The notes under the pieces: model-generated
What the model was told of the DNA's origin: nothing
The model's database searches: none
What the model saw: the letters and a program-made list of their open reading frames with translations, nothing else
Part shown: positions 1 to 9,384 of the stretch, piece by piece
How positions within the stretch are numbered: the first letter of the stretch is position 1
Layout of the letters: each line of letters opens with the position of its first letter
Position numbers and translations under genes: made by a program
Assembly: GCA_023662825.1 (NCBI GenBank)
Contig: JAMPIH010000002.1
Location: 124,001 to 188,000 of the forward strand
From: Bacteroides sp.
GTDB lineage: Bacteria; Bacteroidota; Bacteroidia; Bacteroidales; P3
Length of the DNA: 64,000 nt
Direction of reading: 5' to 3'

Positions 1-82
1 TACAAATCGCGCAAAGTTAGTCAAAATGAGCGGTTAATGCAAGTTTTAGGGTGTGTGGCGTAATAAAATAACAGGCAGGCAT

Positions 83-121
83 AAAAAAAGAGGGTTGCCG
101 GTAAAGAAAACGGCAACCCTC
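83..121 (-). terminator. Rho-independent terminator of the purN-rnf-arcCB operon
   Basis: An 11-bp perfect stem (arms 90-100 and 111-121, loop of about 10 nt) is followed on the minus strand by a run of seven T (83-89). It lies 24 nt past the arcB stop codon, so it should end transcription of the long minus-strand operon. Seen directly in the sequence. Confidence 0.9.
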
Positions 122-144
122 CGAAGGCAGGCATTCGGACAAGA

Positions 145-1143
145 CTATCCGAGGGTGGCCACCATCACGGCCTTGATCGTGTGCAGACGGTTTTCGGCTT
201 CGTCGAAAACGATGCTGTACTTGGATTCGAATACGTCTTCGGTTACTTCGAGGCCGTTCATCTTGTACTTTTCGAACACTTCCTGACCCACGGTGGTTTC
301 CAGGTTGTGGAAGGCCGGCAGGCAGTGCAGGAACTTCACATTGGGGTTCTTGGTGGCCTTGATCACATTCATATTGATCTGGTAGCCCTTCAAATCCTTG
401 ATACGCTTGCCCCAGGCTTCCATCGGCTCGCCCATCGAAACCCATACGTCGGTGTAGAGGAAGTCAACGCCCTTCACACCCTCGGCCACGCTTTCGGTCA
501 AGGTAATCTTGGCGCCCGTTTCCTTGGCGATCTTCTGGCATTCGGCAACCAGTTTCTTGTCGGGCCAGTAAGCCTTGGGAGCCACGGCGCGGAAGTCCAT
601 ACCCATCTTGGCGGCACCCACCATAAGCGAGTTGCCCATGTTGTAGCGGGCGTCTCCGAGGTAGGCGAAGCTCATCTGGTGGAGCGGTTTGTCGCAGTGT
701 TCCATCATGGTGAGGAAGTCGGCCAGGATCTGGGTGGGGTGGAATTCGTTGGTGAGGCCGTTCCAAACGGGAACGCCGGCGTATTCGGCCAAAGTTTCAA
801 CCGTGGTCTGGGCAAAGCCGCGGTATTCGATACCGTCGTAGATGCGGCCCAACACGCGGGCGGTGTCTTTCATCGATTCTTTCTTGCCCATCTGCGAGCC
901 GGAAGGCCCGAGGTAGGTTACGTGCGCGCCCTGGTCGTGGGCGGCCGTTTCGAAGGAGCAGCGGGTACGGGTGGAGTCTTTTTCGAACAAGAGCACGATG
1001 TTCTTGCCCTTGAGCTTCTGTTCTTCCGTGCCGGCGTATTTGGCGGCCTTAAGCTGGGCGGCCAAGTCCAACATGTATTTGATTTCTTTCGGGGTGAAAT
1101 CCAGCAGCTTCAGGAAGCTGCGGTTCTTTAAGTTAAATGCCAT
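145..1143 (-). CDS. arcB: Ornithine carbamoyltransferase
   Basis: This 332-aa protein has the full length of the family and should interconvert ornithine plus carbamoyl phosphate with citrulline plus phosphate in the cytoplasm. The carbamoyl-phosphate loop STRTR is at residues 57-61, the HPTQ motif at 135-138, and the ornithine-side HCLPAFH motif at 273-279. It is the last gene of the operon and sits 27 nt after arcC (carbamate kinase), which points to the catabolic direction: citrulline is split and the carbamoyl phosphate yields ATP. No arginine deiminase gene lies in the window, so an anabolic or bidirectional role remains possible and the symbol is inferred from context. Bacteroidales usually make arginine through a succinylornithine enzyme; the intact HCLP motif here fits plain ornithine transcarbamylase. 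Confidence 0.9.
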   Translation of the reverse strand: MAFNLKNRSFLKLLDFTPKEIKYMLDLAAQLKAAKYAGTEEQKLKGKNIVLLFEKDSTRTRCSFETAAHDQGAHVTYLGPSGSQMGKKESMKDTARVLGRIYDGIEYRGFAQTTVETLAEYAGVPVWNGLTNEFHPTQILADFLTMMEHCDKPLHQMSFAYLGDARYNMGNSLMVGAAKMGMDFRAVAPKAYWPDKKLVAECQKIAKETGAKITLTESVAEGVKGVDFLYTDVWVSMGEPMEAWGKRIKDLKGYQINMNVIKATKNPNVKFLHCLPAFHNLETTVGQEVFEKYKMNGLEVTEDVFESKYSIVFDEAENRLHTIKAVMVATLG

Positions 1144-1170
1144 GGTTTTAGGTATTAAATGATTAGTTTT

Positions 1171-2109
1171 TTATTCGTTTACGATACGGGTTCCGGCGTC
1201 CGCCTTGCTCAGTTCGGAAGCCTGCGTGATCACGCATTCCTTGCCGCCGTGTTCCAGGAAGAAAATGGCCGCACGAACCTTGGGGGCCATCGAGCCTTCG
1301 GCAAATTCGCCGTCGGCCAGGTATTGCTTGGCCTGGGCCACGGTGATCCTTTCCAGACGCTGTTCGTCGGGCTTGCGGAAACGGATATACACATTCGACA
1401 CATCGGTAAGGATAAACAGGTTGTCGGCACCGATCTTGGCCGCCAGCAGGGCCGAGGCCAAATCTTTGTCAATGACCGCCTCCACGCCTTTGTACATTCC
1501 GTTTTCCTCAATCACGGGAATGCCGCCGCCGCCCACGGTAATCACCACATTGCCCTTGTTCACGGCATCCTTCACGATGTTCACGTGGTCGATGTCGATC
1601 GGGGTGGGCGAGGGAACCACCTTGCGCCAGCCGTTGCCCTTGGGGTCTTCCTTGAACTGGGCTCCGGTCTCGGCGGCGAAGCGCTCGGCTTCCTCTTTCT
1701 TGTAGTACGGGCCTACCGGTTTGGTAGGCTTCTGGAAGGCCGGGTCATTCTTGTCCACCTTCACTTGGGTCAGCAGGGTCATGATCGACTTGTCGATGCC
1801 CGCCTCGCGCAAGCGGTTCTGCAGGCATATCTCGATCATGTATCCGATGGAGCCCTGGGTTTCCGCCACGCAGAAATCCATCGGCATGGCCGGCAGGCCG
1901 AAAGCCTTGTTGCCCGCTTCGTGCTGCAACATCACGTTGCCCACCTGAGGGCCGTTTCCGTGTCCCACGCAGATTGTGTAGCCCTGTTTCATCAAGGCCA
2001 CCAAGGCGCGGCAGGTTTCATCCACGTTTTGAGTCTGTTCGGCAAAAGTTCCTTTTTGCCCGCTGCGCAAGAGCGCGTTTCCGCCCAAGGCGACAACCGC
2101 AGTTTTCAT
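1171..2109 (-). CDS. arcC: Carbamate kinase
   Basis: This 312-aa amino-acid-kinase-fold protein converts carbamoyl phosphate plus ADP to ATP plus carbamate. It begins with the nucleotide loop containing GGNAL (residues 9-13) and carries the family signature HGNGPQVG at 50-57. It lies between rnfA (20-nt gap) and arcB (27-nt gap) on the same strand, so substrate-level ATP synthesis from carbamoyl phosphate appears to be co-expressed with the Rnf ion pump. The length is normal and no key motif is missing. Confidence 0.93.
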   Translation of the reverse strand: MKTAVVALGGNALLRSGQKGTFAEQTQNVDETCRALVALMKQGYTICVGHGNGPQVGNVMLQHEAGNKAFGLPAMPMDFCVAETQGSIGYMIEICLQNRLREAGIDKSIMTLLTQVKVDKNDPAFQKPTKPVGPYYKKEEAERFAAETGAQFKEDPKGNGWRKVVPSPTPIDIDHVNIVKDAVNKGNVVITVGGGGIPVIEENGMYKGVEAVIDKDLASALLAAKIGADNLFILTDVSNVYIRFRKPDEQRLERITVAQAKQYLADGEFAEGSMAPKVRAAIFFLEHGGKECVITQASELSKADAGTRIVNE

Positions 2110-2129
2110 AGAAATCGACTGTTAAATGT

Positions 2130-2702
2130 TTAGACCAAATTGGCGAATCCCATAAAGGCCAGGGCCAGGATACCGGCGGTAACCAGCGTGATGGGGCTGC
2201 CTTTCATGCCCTTGGGCAGGGAGGCCAGTTCCAGCTGTTCGCGTATGCCGGCCATGATGACCAGTGCCAGGCCGAAACCGACGGCGGTGGCGAAACCATA
2301 GACCACGCTCTGGGCCAGGTTGAATTCTTTCTGGATTACCGAGATGGCCACCCCTAAAACGGCGCAGTTGGTCGTGATAAGGGGCAGGAAGATACCCAAG
2401 GCCGAGTAAAGCGAGGGGCTTACCTTCTTCAGGATGATCTCCACCATCTGCACCAGGGCGGCGATCACCAGGATGTAGGCCAAGGTCTGCAGGAATCCTA
2501 AGTCGAGGGGAACCAGAACGTATTGGTTAATCAAGAAGGTAACCAAGGTTGCGATGGTGATGACGAACACCACGGCGGCCCCCATACCTACCGAAGAGGA
2601 AATCTTGCTCGACACACCCAGGAACGGGCAGATGCCGAGGGTTTGCGCGAAAACGATGTTGTTGACCAATATCGCGCTTATAATCAAAATGATATATTCC
2701 AT
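2130..2702 (-). CDS. rnfA: Rnf complex subunit RnfA
   Basis: This 190-aa integral membrane protein has about six hydrophobic segments across its whole length. The N-terminal segment with NNIVFAQTLGICPFLG is typical of RnfA/NqrE. RnfA and RnfE are paralogous, inverted-topology subunits that hold an Fe-S site in the membrane core of the ferredoxin:NAD+ oxidoreductase. It is the last rnf gene, 25 nt after rnfE, and the spacing to arcC is only 20 nt. The start at 2702 gives the expected length. Confidence 0.93.
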   Translation of the reverse strand: MEYIILIISAILVNNIVFAQTLGICPFLGVSSKISSSVGMGAAVVFVITIATLVTFLINQYVLVPLDLGFLQTLAYILVIAALVQMVEIILKKVSPSLYSALGIFLPLITTNCAVLGVAISVIQKEFNLAQSVVYGFATAVGFGLALVIMAGIREQLELASLPKGMKGSPITLVTAGILALAFMGFANLV

Positions 2703-2727
2703 GATAAGTGTTTTTACAGGTTAAGGC

Positions 2728-3327
2728 TTAGTTTTTCTTGCTCAATTGGCGGACCAAGGCCACCAGGAAGCCCAATACGATGAACGCGCCGGGGGCCAGC
2801 ACAAAGGCGATGATGCCGTCTCCACCACCGATAAAGCTGGTGCCGAAGAATTTGCCGGCGCCCAAGGCTTCACGCAAGATGCCCAGCAGGGTAAGGGCCA
2901 GCGTAAAGCCCAGACCCATGCCCACACCGTCTAAGAGCGAGGCGAAAACGCCGTTCTTGGAGGCGAAGGCTTCGGCCCTTCCCAATACGATGCAGTTCAC
3001 CACGATCAAGGGGATGAACATGCCCAGGCTTTCGGCCAGCGAGGGCACGAATCCCTGGATCAACAGATCGACGATGGTGACGAAGGCGGCGATCACCACG
3101 ATAAAGCACGGAATGCGCACTTTGTCGGGAATCAGCGACTTCAGGGAAGAGATGAGCATATTGGAGAGGAGAAGTACGAAGGTGGTGGCCAAGCCCATAC
3201 CCAGACCGTTGATGGCCGAGGAGGTGACCCCGAGGGTGGGGCACATACCCAACATCAGCACCAATGCGGGGTTCTCTTTGATGATCCCCTTGCTGAAAAC
3301 TTTCCAGTAATTGATATTCGAACTCAT
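2728..3327 (-). CDS. rnfE: Rnf complex subunit RnfE
   Basis: This 199-aa multi-pass membrane protein starts with the RnfE/NqrD-type segment KGIIKENPALVLMLGMCPTLG. It is the paralogue of RnfA and, in known Rnf complexes, pairs with it around a membrane Fe-S centre. It starts 11 nt after rnfG stops. A short basic C-terminus (RQLSKKN) follows the last hydrophobic helix. Confidence 0.93.
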   Translation of the reverse strand: MSSNINYWKVFSKGIIKENPALVLMLGMCPTLGVTSSAINGLGMGLATTFVLLLSNMLISSLKSLIPDKVRIPCFIVVIAAFVTIVDLLIQGFVPSLAESLGMFIPLIVVNCIVLGRAEAFASKNGVFASLLDGVGMGLGFTLALTLLGILREALGAGKFFGTSFIGGGDGIIAFVLAPGAFIVLGFLVALVRQLSKKN

Positions 3328-3338
3328 TTTTTCAAATT

Positions 3339-3977
3339 TTAAAGGTTGGTGGATTGGGTTTGCGTGGCACCGCTTTCGGCATCGGTTCCTTCAGGGGTGG
3401 GTTCCTGTTCGGCGGTAATCTGCTCAAAAACCTTGAACGCGCGGTCGAGCGCATCGCAATAGGCCCGTGAGGAAATGGTGGCGGCGGTAATGGCATCCAC
3501 ATCGCCTCCGTCTTTCCTTACGATAAAGCGGAACGAGGAAGGATGCTTGCCTTCGAACTGCGCATAGAACGAGGGTTCGGTCATTTTCGCGCCCAAGCCC
3601 GGGGTCTCGCCCTGCTTGAGTACCGACACCTTGTTGAGCGTGCCGTCGGGCAGGATTCCCGCCATCAGGTTGAATTCGCCGTTGAAGCCTTTCTTGGTAT
3701 AGGTGCTTACGGCCACGCCCACGAGTTCGCCGCCTTGATAGGCCATGTAGTAATCCATGGTGCGGTCGGGCTCGCCTTGCAGGGCAAGCTTTCCTTCTTC
3801 CAGGGTTTCGTAGGCGGGAAGCACTTCCTTGAGCGCGGCTTCCTTTTTCTGCTGCGCGGCGGCTTCGATCTTGTCTTTTGTAAGCGTATAGACCCCGCCC
3901 AGGCAGAGTCCGCAGATCCCGGCGATAAGCGCCAGGCTCAAAAGCATATTGGGTAAGGTGGATTGTAATTTCTTCAT
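3339..3977 (-). CDS. rnfG: Rnf complex FMN-binding subunit RnfG
   Basis: This 212-aa protein has one N-terminal membrane anchor (about residues 8-33) and an FMN-binding domain facing the periplasm. The start at 3977 (MKKLQST) is preferred over an upstream in-frame ATG at 4022, because the longer form would overlap rnfD by 38 nt and add a non-conserved tail. The flavinylation motif, S-G-A-T-x-T in well-studied homologues, reads TAATIS at residues 164-169, so the residue normally carrying FMN is Ser169 rather than Thr and the Gly is Ala. Function is probably kept, because TISSRA forms occur in the family. The C-terminal 20 residues are acidic and Thr/Ser-rich. Confidence 0.9.
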   Translation of the reverse strand: MKKLQSTLPNMLLSLALIAGICGLCLGGVYTLTKDKIEAAAQQKKEAALKEVLPAYETLEEGKLALQGEPDRTMDYYMAYQGGELVGVAVSTYTKKGFNGEFNLMAGILPDGTLNKVSVLKQGETPGLGAKMTEPSFYAQFEGKHPSSFRFIVRKDGGDVDAITAATISSRAYCDALDRAFKVFEQITAEQEPTPEGTDAESGATQTQSTNL

Positions 3978-3984
3978 GGCTGTG

Positions 3985-4989
3985 TTATTTGGAGGTGGCG
4001 AAACGTTTGGGCGTGGAGCCACGGTTGATAAGGGGAACGAAAGCGTTCATGATGAGGATGGCGAACGAAACGCCTTCGGGATAGGCGCCGAAGGTACGGA
4101 TAAGCACCGTGAGCACCCCGCATCCGATACCGAAGATAATCTTGCCCTTGGCCGTCATGGGAGAGGTTACCATATCGGTGGCCATGAACACGGCGCCCAG
4201 CATGATGCCGCCGGTAAGCAGGTGGAACACGGGATCCATGAACTTGTCGGGGGCGCACAGCCACAGGATACCGCTGAAGATGAAGGCACTGCCCAGGAAC
4301 GTTACCGGAATGTGCCACGAAATGATTTTACGGCAGAGCATATAGATGCCGCCGATTAAGATGGCTATGGCCGAAATCTCGCCCATGGAGCCGGCCATCT
4401 GTCCGAAGAACAAGTCGGAGTAGGCGGGCAGGGAATTCATTACGTCTCCCATGCTTTGTCCTGCAGCCAAGCCTTCTTTGGCGATGCCCAGGGGGGTGGG
4501 GCCGGTCACGGCGTCGGCCAGGAATCCGCCCTTGCACAAGGCGTGGGGAAGTTTCCAGGTGGTCATGGCCGCCGGGAACGAGATCAACAGGAACACACGG
4601 CCCACCAGCGCGGGGTTAAAGGGGTTCTGCCCCAGACCGCCGTATGCCCATTTGGCGATGCCGATGGCCACTAACGAACCTACGATGGCCATCCACAGGG
4701 GAAGGCCGGCGGGCAGGTTCAAGGCCAGCAGGATACCGGTGATCATGGCCGAGCCGTCGCCCAGACAGCAGGGTCTCTTAAAGAAGAACCGGTTGATAAG
4801 GTATTCGAACACCAGGCAGCTGAGCACGGTAACCACCGTAAGCAGCAGGGCCTGCATGCCGAAGAAATAGACACTCACTAAAAAGGACGGGATCAGCGCG
4901 ATTACCACGCCCCACATGATTTTGGTAACGGATTCGGGTCCGTGTACGTGCGGGGCTCCCGATATTACCCATTTTGTATTTTCAGCCAT
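3985..4989 (-). CDS. rnfD: Rnf complex FMN-binding membrane subunit RnfD
   Basis: This 334-aa multi-pass protein is the RnfD/NqrB-type subunit that carries a covalently bound FMN and forms part of the ion-translocating membrane core. The flavinylation motif is TGPT at residues 162-165 (consensus SGAT), with Thr165 the predicted FMN carrier. The segment GGLGQNPFNPALVGRVFL (117-134) is also typical. It lies 27 nt after rnfC and 7 nt before the chosen rnfG start. Confidence 0.94.
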   Translation of the reverse strand: MAENTKWVISGAPHVHGPESVTKIMWGVVIALIPSFLVSVYFFGMQALLLTVVTVLSCLVFEYLINRFFFKRPCCLGDGSAMITGILLALNLPAGLPLWMAIVGSLVAIGIAKWAYGGLGQNPFNPALVGRVFLLISFPAAMTTWKLPHALCKGGFLADAVTGPTPLGIAKEGLAAGQSMGDVMNSLPAYSDLFFGQMAGSMGEISAIAILIGGIYMLCRKIISWHIPVTFLGSAFIFSGILWLCAPDKFMDPVFHLLTGGIMLGAVFMATDMVTSPMTAKGKIIFGIGCGVLTVLIRTFGAYPEGVSFAILIMNAFVPLINRGSTPKRFATSK

Positions 4990-5016
4990 ATCGCTAATTC
5001 TTAAATGGTTTCTGAA

Positions 5017-6348
5017 TTATTTTGCGTTTCTTGCACGAATTATCTTGCCCACCGTGGCCTTGCCGAGCTTCACGTTGTCGAGCAGGGAACGGTTGGAGGG
5101 GCAGGTAAACTGGCAGCATCCGCATTCGATGCAGTCCATGACCCGTGCCTTTTCGGTCTTGTCGAAATCCTTGGCGGCCGTGGTGGCGGCAATCAGGTAG
5201 GGTTCCAGCCCCATCGGACAGGCATCCACACATTTGCCGCAGCGGATACAGGGATATACGTTGTTGCGGTGCGCCTGTTTTTCGGGCAGCACCAGAATGC
5301 CCGACATCCCCTTTACCGAGGTGGCTTCGGCGCTCATCAGGGACTTACCCATCATCGGGCCGCCGGAAATCACCTTGCCGGTGTCTTCGGGTACGCCGCC
5401 CACCGCTTCGAGGAAGGCCGATACGGGTGTGCCGAAACGGGCCAGGAAATTGGTGGGTTCCGGAACCGAAGGACCGGTGACGGTAACGGTGCGCTGTACA
5501 AGCGGCATGTTCTTCTGCACGGCCTGATATACGGCGTAGCAGGTGGCCACGTTATCGACCACGCAACCCACGTTGATGGGCAGTTTGCCGGAGGGAACGG
5601 CACGGCCGGTCAGGGCCTTGATAAGTTGTTTTTCGGCTCCCTGCGGGTATTTCATCTTCAGGGCCTGAACGCTGATGCCGGGGAAAGACTTGGCTACCTC
5701 GGTCATGTGTTCGATGGCCTTGGGCTTGTTGGCTTCGATACCCACGATGGCCTGTTTTACGTCCAGGGCCTTCATCAGTATGCTGGCGCCGATCATGATT
5801 TCTTCGGCATGGTCGAGCATCAGGCGGTAGTCGCAGGTAAGGTAAGGTTCACATTCCACCCCGTTGAGCAACAGGAACTCGGCCTTGGCATCCTTGGGAG
5901 GCATCAGCTTTACATGGGTAGGGAAGCAGGCGCCGCCCATCCCCACGATTCCCATTTCCTTTACCTTTTGGATAATGGCGGGTCCGTCCAGTTCGATTTC
6001 GCGCTTGATGTCGGGGCTGCGGTCGATGCTTTCTTCCCATTCATCGCCTTCCACATCGATGAAGATGGCCGGCTTGGGATAGTTGGAGGCATCGGGAATG
6101 TCGGCGATCTTGTTTACCGTTCCGCTGACGGGCGAGTGAACCACCGCGCCTAAGAAAGCGTCGTTCTGTGTCAGCACGGTGCCCACCTTAACCTTGTCGC
6201 CTTTCTTGACGATGGGCAGGGATGGAGCGCCCAGGTGCTGGCTTACCATCACGCAAACCTGTTGGGGAATCGGCAATTCCTTAACGGGGGCTTCCGTGTT
6301 CAGTTTGCTGTCGTGGGGGTGAACCCCGCCTATATTGAATGTTTTCAT
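5017..6348 (-). CDS. rnfC: Rnf complex NADH/ferredoxin-side subunit RnfC
   Basis: This 443-aa peripheral subunit is expected to bind FMN and NADH and to pass electrons through two [4Fe-4S] clusters. The cluster motifs are seen as CIRCGKCVDACP at 367-378 and CIECGCCQFTCP at 406-417. The N-terminal SLBB-type and nucleotide-binding regions include a Gly-rich GGACFPTHVK stretch. It is the second rnf gene in the transcript, 22 nt after rnfB. Confidence 0.95.
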   Translation of the reverse strand: MKTFNIGGVHPHDSKLNTEAPVKELPIPQQVCVMVSQHLGAPSLPIVKKGDKVKVGTVLTQNDAFLGAVVHSPVSGTVNKIADIPDASNYPKPAIFIDVEGDEWEESIDRSPDIKREIELDGPAIIQKVKEMGIVGMGGACFPTHVKLMPPKDAKAEFLLLNGVECEPYLTCDYRLMLDHAEEIMIGASILMKALDVKQAIVGIEANKPKAIEHMTEVAKSFPGISVQALKMKYPQGAEKQLIKALTGRAVPSGKLPINVGCVVDNVATCYAVYQAVQKNMPLVQRTVTVTGPSVPEPTNFLARFGTPVSAFLEAVGGVPEDTGKVISGGPMMGKSLMSAEATSVKGMSGILVLPEKQAHRNNVYPCIRCGKCVDACPMGLEPYLIAATTAAKDFDKTEKARVMDCIECGCCQFTCPSNRSLLDNVKLGKATVGKIIRARNAK

Positions 6349-6370
6349 ATCGCTTCTGAAACTTTCGTGA

Positions 6371-7228
6371 TTAAATGGTTTGGGCGGCCGGTTCGGCTTC
6401 CACCTTGACTTTCTTCTTGTCCAAGGGCATGATGGTCATCGCGTGGGTCGGACAGGCGTCCACGCAGGCCTGGCAGGAAATGCACAGGGCGTCGTTTACG
6501 TAGGCCAGGTTATTCTCCAAGGTGATGGCGTTCTGCGGACAGGTCTTCACACACTTGCCGCAGCCGATGCAGGATACCTTGCAGACTTTAGCCGAGTAAA
6601 CGCCTTTCTGCTTGTTCATGCAGCCCACATACACGCGGCCTTCTTCATCGCGGCGCTTGCGGATCTCGATGATTCCGCGCGGACAGGCCTTGACACAGGC
6701 ACCGCAGGCCGTACATTTTTCGGGATCGGCTTCGGGCAGTCCTGTTTCGGGATTGATGTGCAGGGCGTCGAACGCGCACACGGCCGTACAATCGCCGAAT
6801 CCAAGGCAGCCGAAAGGACATCCGCCTTCGGTCGGCATCACACCGGCGGCGTAACTGCAGCTCTGCAGGCCTTCGAAATGGGCCTTGGCCTCGGTATTGA
6901 TTTTGCCGCCCTTGCAGCGCACCACGGCAATCATGGGATCTTTCTTTTCGGGAACGCGACCTAAAATTTCGGCGATGCGCGCCACATTCTCTTCGTTGCA
7001 GACCGGACATCCCGTGTAGGCGGGGTCTTTAACGATCTGCACGGCCATGTCGCGGCAGCCGGCCTTTCCGCAGGCACCGCAGTTGGCTCCCGGCAAGGCA
7101 TCGGCCACCAAATCAATCCGGGGGTCTTCTTCTACTTTGAATTTTTGCGCCACGAAATACAGGATCAGTGCCAGCACTAAACCCAACGCAGCCAAAAGCC
7201 AAATGGAATTGATGATTGTCAAGTTCAC
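6371..7228 (-). CDS. rnfB: Rnf complex ferredoxin-type subunit RnfB (GTG start)
   Basis: This 285-aa protein has one N-terminal membrane helix (about residues 7-27), then the Fe-S domain with Cys50, Cys53, Cys58 and Cys74. Three ferredoxin-like CxxCxxCxxxCP motifs lie in the C-terminal half (CTACGACVKACP, CIGCGKCVKTCP, CISCQACVDACP), and a further Cys-rich stretch precedes them. RnfB is the entry point for electrons from reduced ferredoxin. The start codon is GTG at 7226-7228; purN stops only 11 nt upstream and no in-frame ATG lies between, so the GTG start is well supported. It is the first rnf gene. Confidence 0.94.
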   Translation of the reverse strand: MNLTIINSIWLLAALGLVLALILYFVAQKFKVEEDPRIDLVADALPGANCGACGKAGCRDMAVQIVKDPAYTGCPVCNEENVARIAEILGRVPEKKDPMIAVVRCKGGKINTEAKAHFEGLQSCSYAAGVMPTEGGCPFGCLGFGDCTAVCAFDALHINPETGLPEADPEKCTACGACVKACPRGIIEIRKRRDEEGRVYVGCMNKQKGVYSAKVCKVSCIGCGKCVKTCPQNAITLENNLAYVNDALCISCQACVDACPTHAMTIMPLDKKKVKVEAEPAAQTI

Positions 7229-7239
7229 GGTAAATGAGT

Positions 7240-7851
7240 TTATAAGGTTTGTGTAATTGTTTGCGGATCTTTTCCGGAGAGCGTGTAGTCGAGCACTGCC
7301 GGAAAATAAGTCTGTTCCAGGAGGTGTATCTTCTGTGCCACCGCTTCGGCGTCATCGCCTGGCTCCACCTTGCAGCGGGCCTGAAAAAGGATCCGGCCCT
7401 GATCGTATTGCTCGTTGACTATGTGCACGGTGATTCCGCTTTCTTTCTCGCCGGCGGCCACCACCGCCTCGTGCACGTGCATGCCGTACATTCCCTTGCC
7501 GCCGAACTTGGGCAGCAGGGCGGGATGGATGTTGTAGATGCGTTCGGGATATTCCTGAATCAGGAAAGGTGGCACCAAGGCTAAGAAACCGGCCAGCACC
7601 AGGTGGGAAACGCCGTGTTCCTGCAACAGCGGAAGCATGAAGGCGGGGTCGGCCAATTGCTTTCTATCGATGACCACCGCCGGTATGCCCAGCGTTTTGG
7701 CGCGTTCCAAAACAAAGGCCTTGGGGTTGTTGCACACCACCAGCACCGGACGTATGCGGTCGTTCCCTTGGAAATAACCGCATATCCGCTGTACGTTCGT
7801 TCCGTTTCCGGAGGCGAAAAGCGCGATGTTAAGAGTGGTCGTTGTTTTCAT
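7240..7851 (-). CDS. purN: Phosphoribosylglycinamide formyltransferase (GAR transformylase)
   Basis: This 203-aa enzyme transfers the formyl group of 10-formyl-THF to GAR in purine synthesis. The GTN phosphate loop is near residue 16. The catalytic region IHPALLPKFGGKGMYG and the later YDQGRILF segment with its catalytic Asp are both present. The gene leads the operon that continues into rnfB after 11 nt. purH at 26.5 kb and formate-THF ligase at 22.6 kb supply the same formyl-THF chemistry but are not linked to it. Confidence 0.94.
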   Translation of the reverse strand: MKTTTTLNIALFASGNGTNVQRICGYFQGNDRIRPVLVVCNNPKAFVLERAKTLGIPAVVIDRKQLADPAFMLPLLQEHGVSHLVLAGFLALVPPFLIQEYPERIYNIHPALLPKFGGKGMYGMHVHEAVVAAGEKESGITVHIVNEQYDQGRILFQARCKVEPGDDAEAVAQKIHLLEQTYFPAVLDYTLSGKDPQTITQTL

Positions 7852-7898
7852 TGTTCGCCCGGCAAGGTTTTGTGAGGCTTGTCGGGTAAATACAATAA

Positions 7899-7933
7899 CT
7901 TTCGGGAAAAACCCGAAAGAAGCCGCGAAGATA
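7899..7933 (-). promoter_or_regulatory. Candidate purN promoter with leader hairpin
   Basis: On the minus strand a -7-like box TATCTTCG (7926-7933, one mismatch to TAnnTTTG) lies about 75 nt upstream of purN. Just downstream, in the predicted 5' leader, is a perfect 8-bp inverted repeat CTTTCGGG/CCCGAAAG (7899-7919, 5-nt loop). It has no T-run, so it is not a plain terminator; it could be a leader hairpin or an operator. No good -33 box is visible. Confidence 0.4.
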
Positions 7934-7983
7934 CAAAAAAAAGCGTTTTTGTGTCTGATTCTGTCCGCACATCGGAAATTTGT

Positions 7984-7991
7984 TAAATTTG
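7984..7991 (+). promoter_or_regulatory. Candidate ugd promoter -7 box
   Basis: TAAATTTG matches the Bacteroidota -7 consensus TAnnTTTG exactly and lies 66 nt upstream of the ugd start codon. A TTTG at 7948-7951 is too far away (32 nt) to be a standard -33 element, so the call rests on the -7 box and position only. Confidence 0.5.
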
Positions 7992-8057
7992 CAGTTTTGC
8001 GTACGCGCGGAGGCGATAAGTCCTGATGCGCGAGCGATTAAAGAATATAGAAGAACC

Positions 8058-9374
8058 ATGAAGATAACGATTGTAGGAACGGGTTATGTCGGCTTGGTTA
8101 CCGGCACCTGTTTTGCCGAGATGGGCACGCAAGTATGCTGTGTGGACGTGGATGCCGGGAAAGTCTCCATGTTGCAGCAGGGCATTCCGCCCATTTACGA
8201 ACCAGGATTGGAGGACATGCTCCGCAACAATATCCAGAAAGGACGGATTACCTTCACCACCTCGCTCAGGGAGGGCATCAAGGATTCGGAAGTGGTGTTC
8301 ACCGCGGTGGGCACTCCGCCCGACGAAGACGGCAGCGCCGACCTTAAATACGTGTTGGGCGTGGCCAGGGAAGTGGGACAGAATATGGACCACTATATGC
8401 TGGTGGTTACCAAAAGTACCGTTCCGGTAGGCACGGCCGGGAAGGTGAAGGCCGCCATCCAGGAAGAATTGGACAGGCGGGGCGCGAAAATAGCCTACGA
8501 TGTGGCCTCCAATCCCGAGTTCTTGAAAGAAGGTTCCGCGATCCGTGATTTCATGTATCCCGACCGTATCGTGGTAGGAGTGGAAAGCGAACAGGCGAAG
8601 GATGTGATGGCGCGTCTGTACCGTCCTTTCACACTCAACGCGCATCCGGTGCTGTTTATGGATATTCCTTCGGCCGAAATGACCAAATATGCCGCCAACT
8701 CGATGCTGGCTACCCGCATCAGCTTTATGAACGACATCGCCAACCTGTGCGAATTGGTGGGCGCCGACGTGAACAGCGTGCGCGAGGGTATCGGCAGCGA
8801 CAGCCGCATCGGCAACAAGTTCCTCTATCCCGGTATCGGTTACGGCGGCTCGTGCTTCCCCAAAGACGTAAAGGCATTGATCCGCACCGCGCAGAAGAAC
8901 GGATATCAGATGCAGGTGCTGCAGGCTGTGGAATCAGTGAACGAAAATCAGAAAAGCCTGCTTTTCCGTAAGTTCCAGGCGCGTTTCGGCAAGGATATGA
9001 AAGGCATGACGGTGGCGCTCTGGGGCCTGGCATTCAAGCCCAATACCGACGACATGCGGGAAGCTCCGTCGTTGGTGCTGATCGACAGATTGCTGAAAGA
9101 AGGCTGCAAGGTGCGCGCCTACGACCCGATTTCGATGGACGAATGCAGACGCCGTATCGGCGACAGCATCACCTATTGCAAGGATATCTACGAAACCATC
9201 GAGGGGGCGGACGTGCTGTTCCTGGTAACCGAATGGACCGAATTCCGCAATCCCGATTGGGATAAGGTGAAGAACACCTTGAAATATCCTGTCTTGTTCG
9301 ACGGACGCAACCTGTACGACAAAGAACATTTGAAAAATTCCGGGTTCGAGTACCACGGAGTGGGTATTTTATAG
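8058..9374 (+). CDS. ugd: UDP-glucose 6-dehydrogenase
   Basis: This 438-aa NAD-dependent enzyme oxidises UDP-glucose to UDP-glucuronate. The start at 8058 places the Rossmann GxGxxG motif at residues 7-12. Lys210 (in EMTKYAANS) and the catalytic Cys266 (in GGSCFPKD) are present. An in-frame extension to 7980 exists but encodes a non-conserved tail that overlaps the promoter. The next gene, 10 nt downstream, decarboxylates the product to UDP-xylose, so the two form a pathway pair. Confidence 0.95.
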   Translation: MKITIVGTGYVGLVTGTCFAEMGTQVCCVDVDAGKVSMLQQGIPPIYEPGLEDMLRNNIQKGRITFTTSLREGIKDSEVVFTAVGTPPDEDGSADLKYVLGVAREVGQNMDHYMLVVTKSTVPVGTAGKVKAAIQEELDRRGAKIAYDVASNPEFLKEGSAIRDFMYPDRIVVGVESEQAKDVMARLYRPFTLNAHPVLFMDIPSAEMTKYAANSMLATRISFMNDIANLCELVGADVNSVREGIGSDSRIGNKFLYPGIGYGGSCFPKDVKALIRTAQKNGYQMQVLQAVESVNENQKSLLFRKFQARFGKDMKGMTVALWGLAFKPNTDDMREAPSLVLIDRLLKEGCKVRAYDPISMDECRRRIGDSITYCKDIYETIEGADVLFLVTEWTEFRNPDWDKVKNTLKYPVLFDGRNLYDKEHLKNSGFEYHGVGIL

Positions 9375-9384
9375 TTTTGGGACA

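Noticed and set aside
181-1131. Long plus-strand ORF opposite arcB (and similar long antisense ORFs opposite uvrC, mnmE, alaS, ftsH and the TonB receptor).
   Set aside because: They are shadows caused by GC-rich codon bias; the opposite strand encodes recognised full-length proteins.
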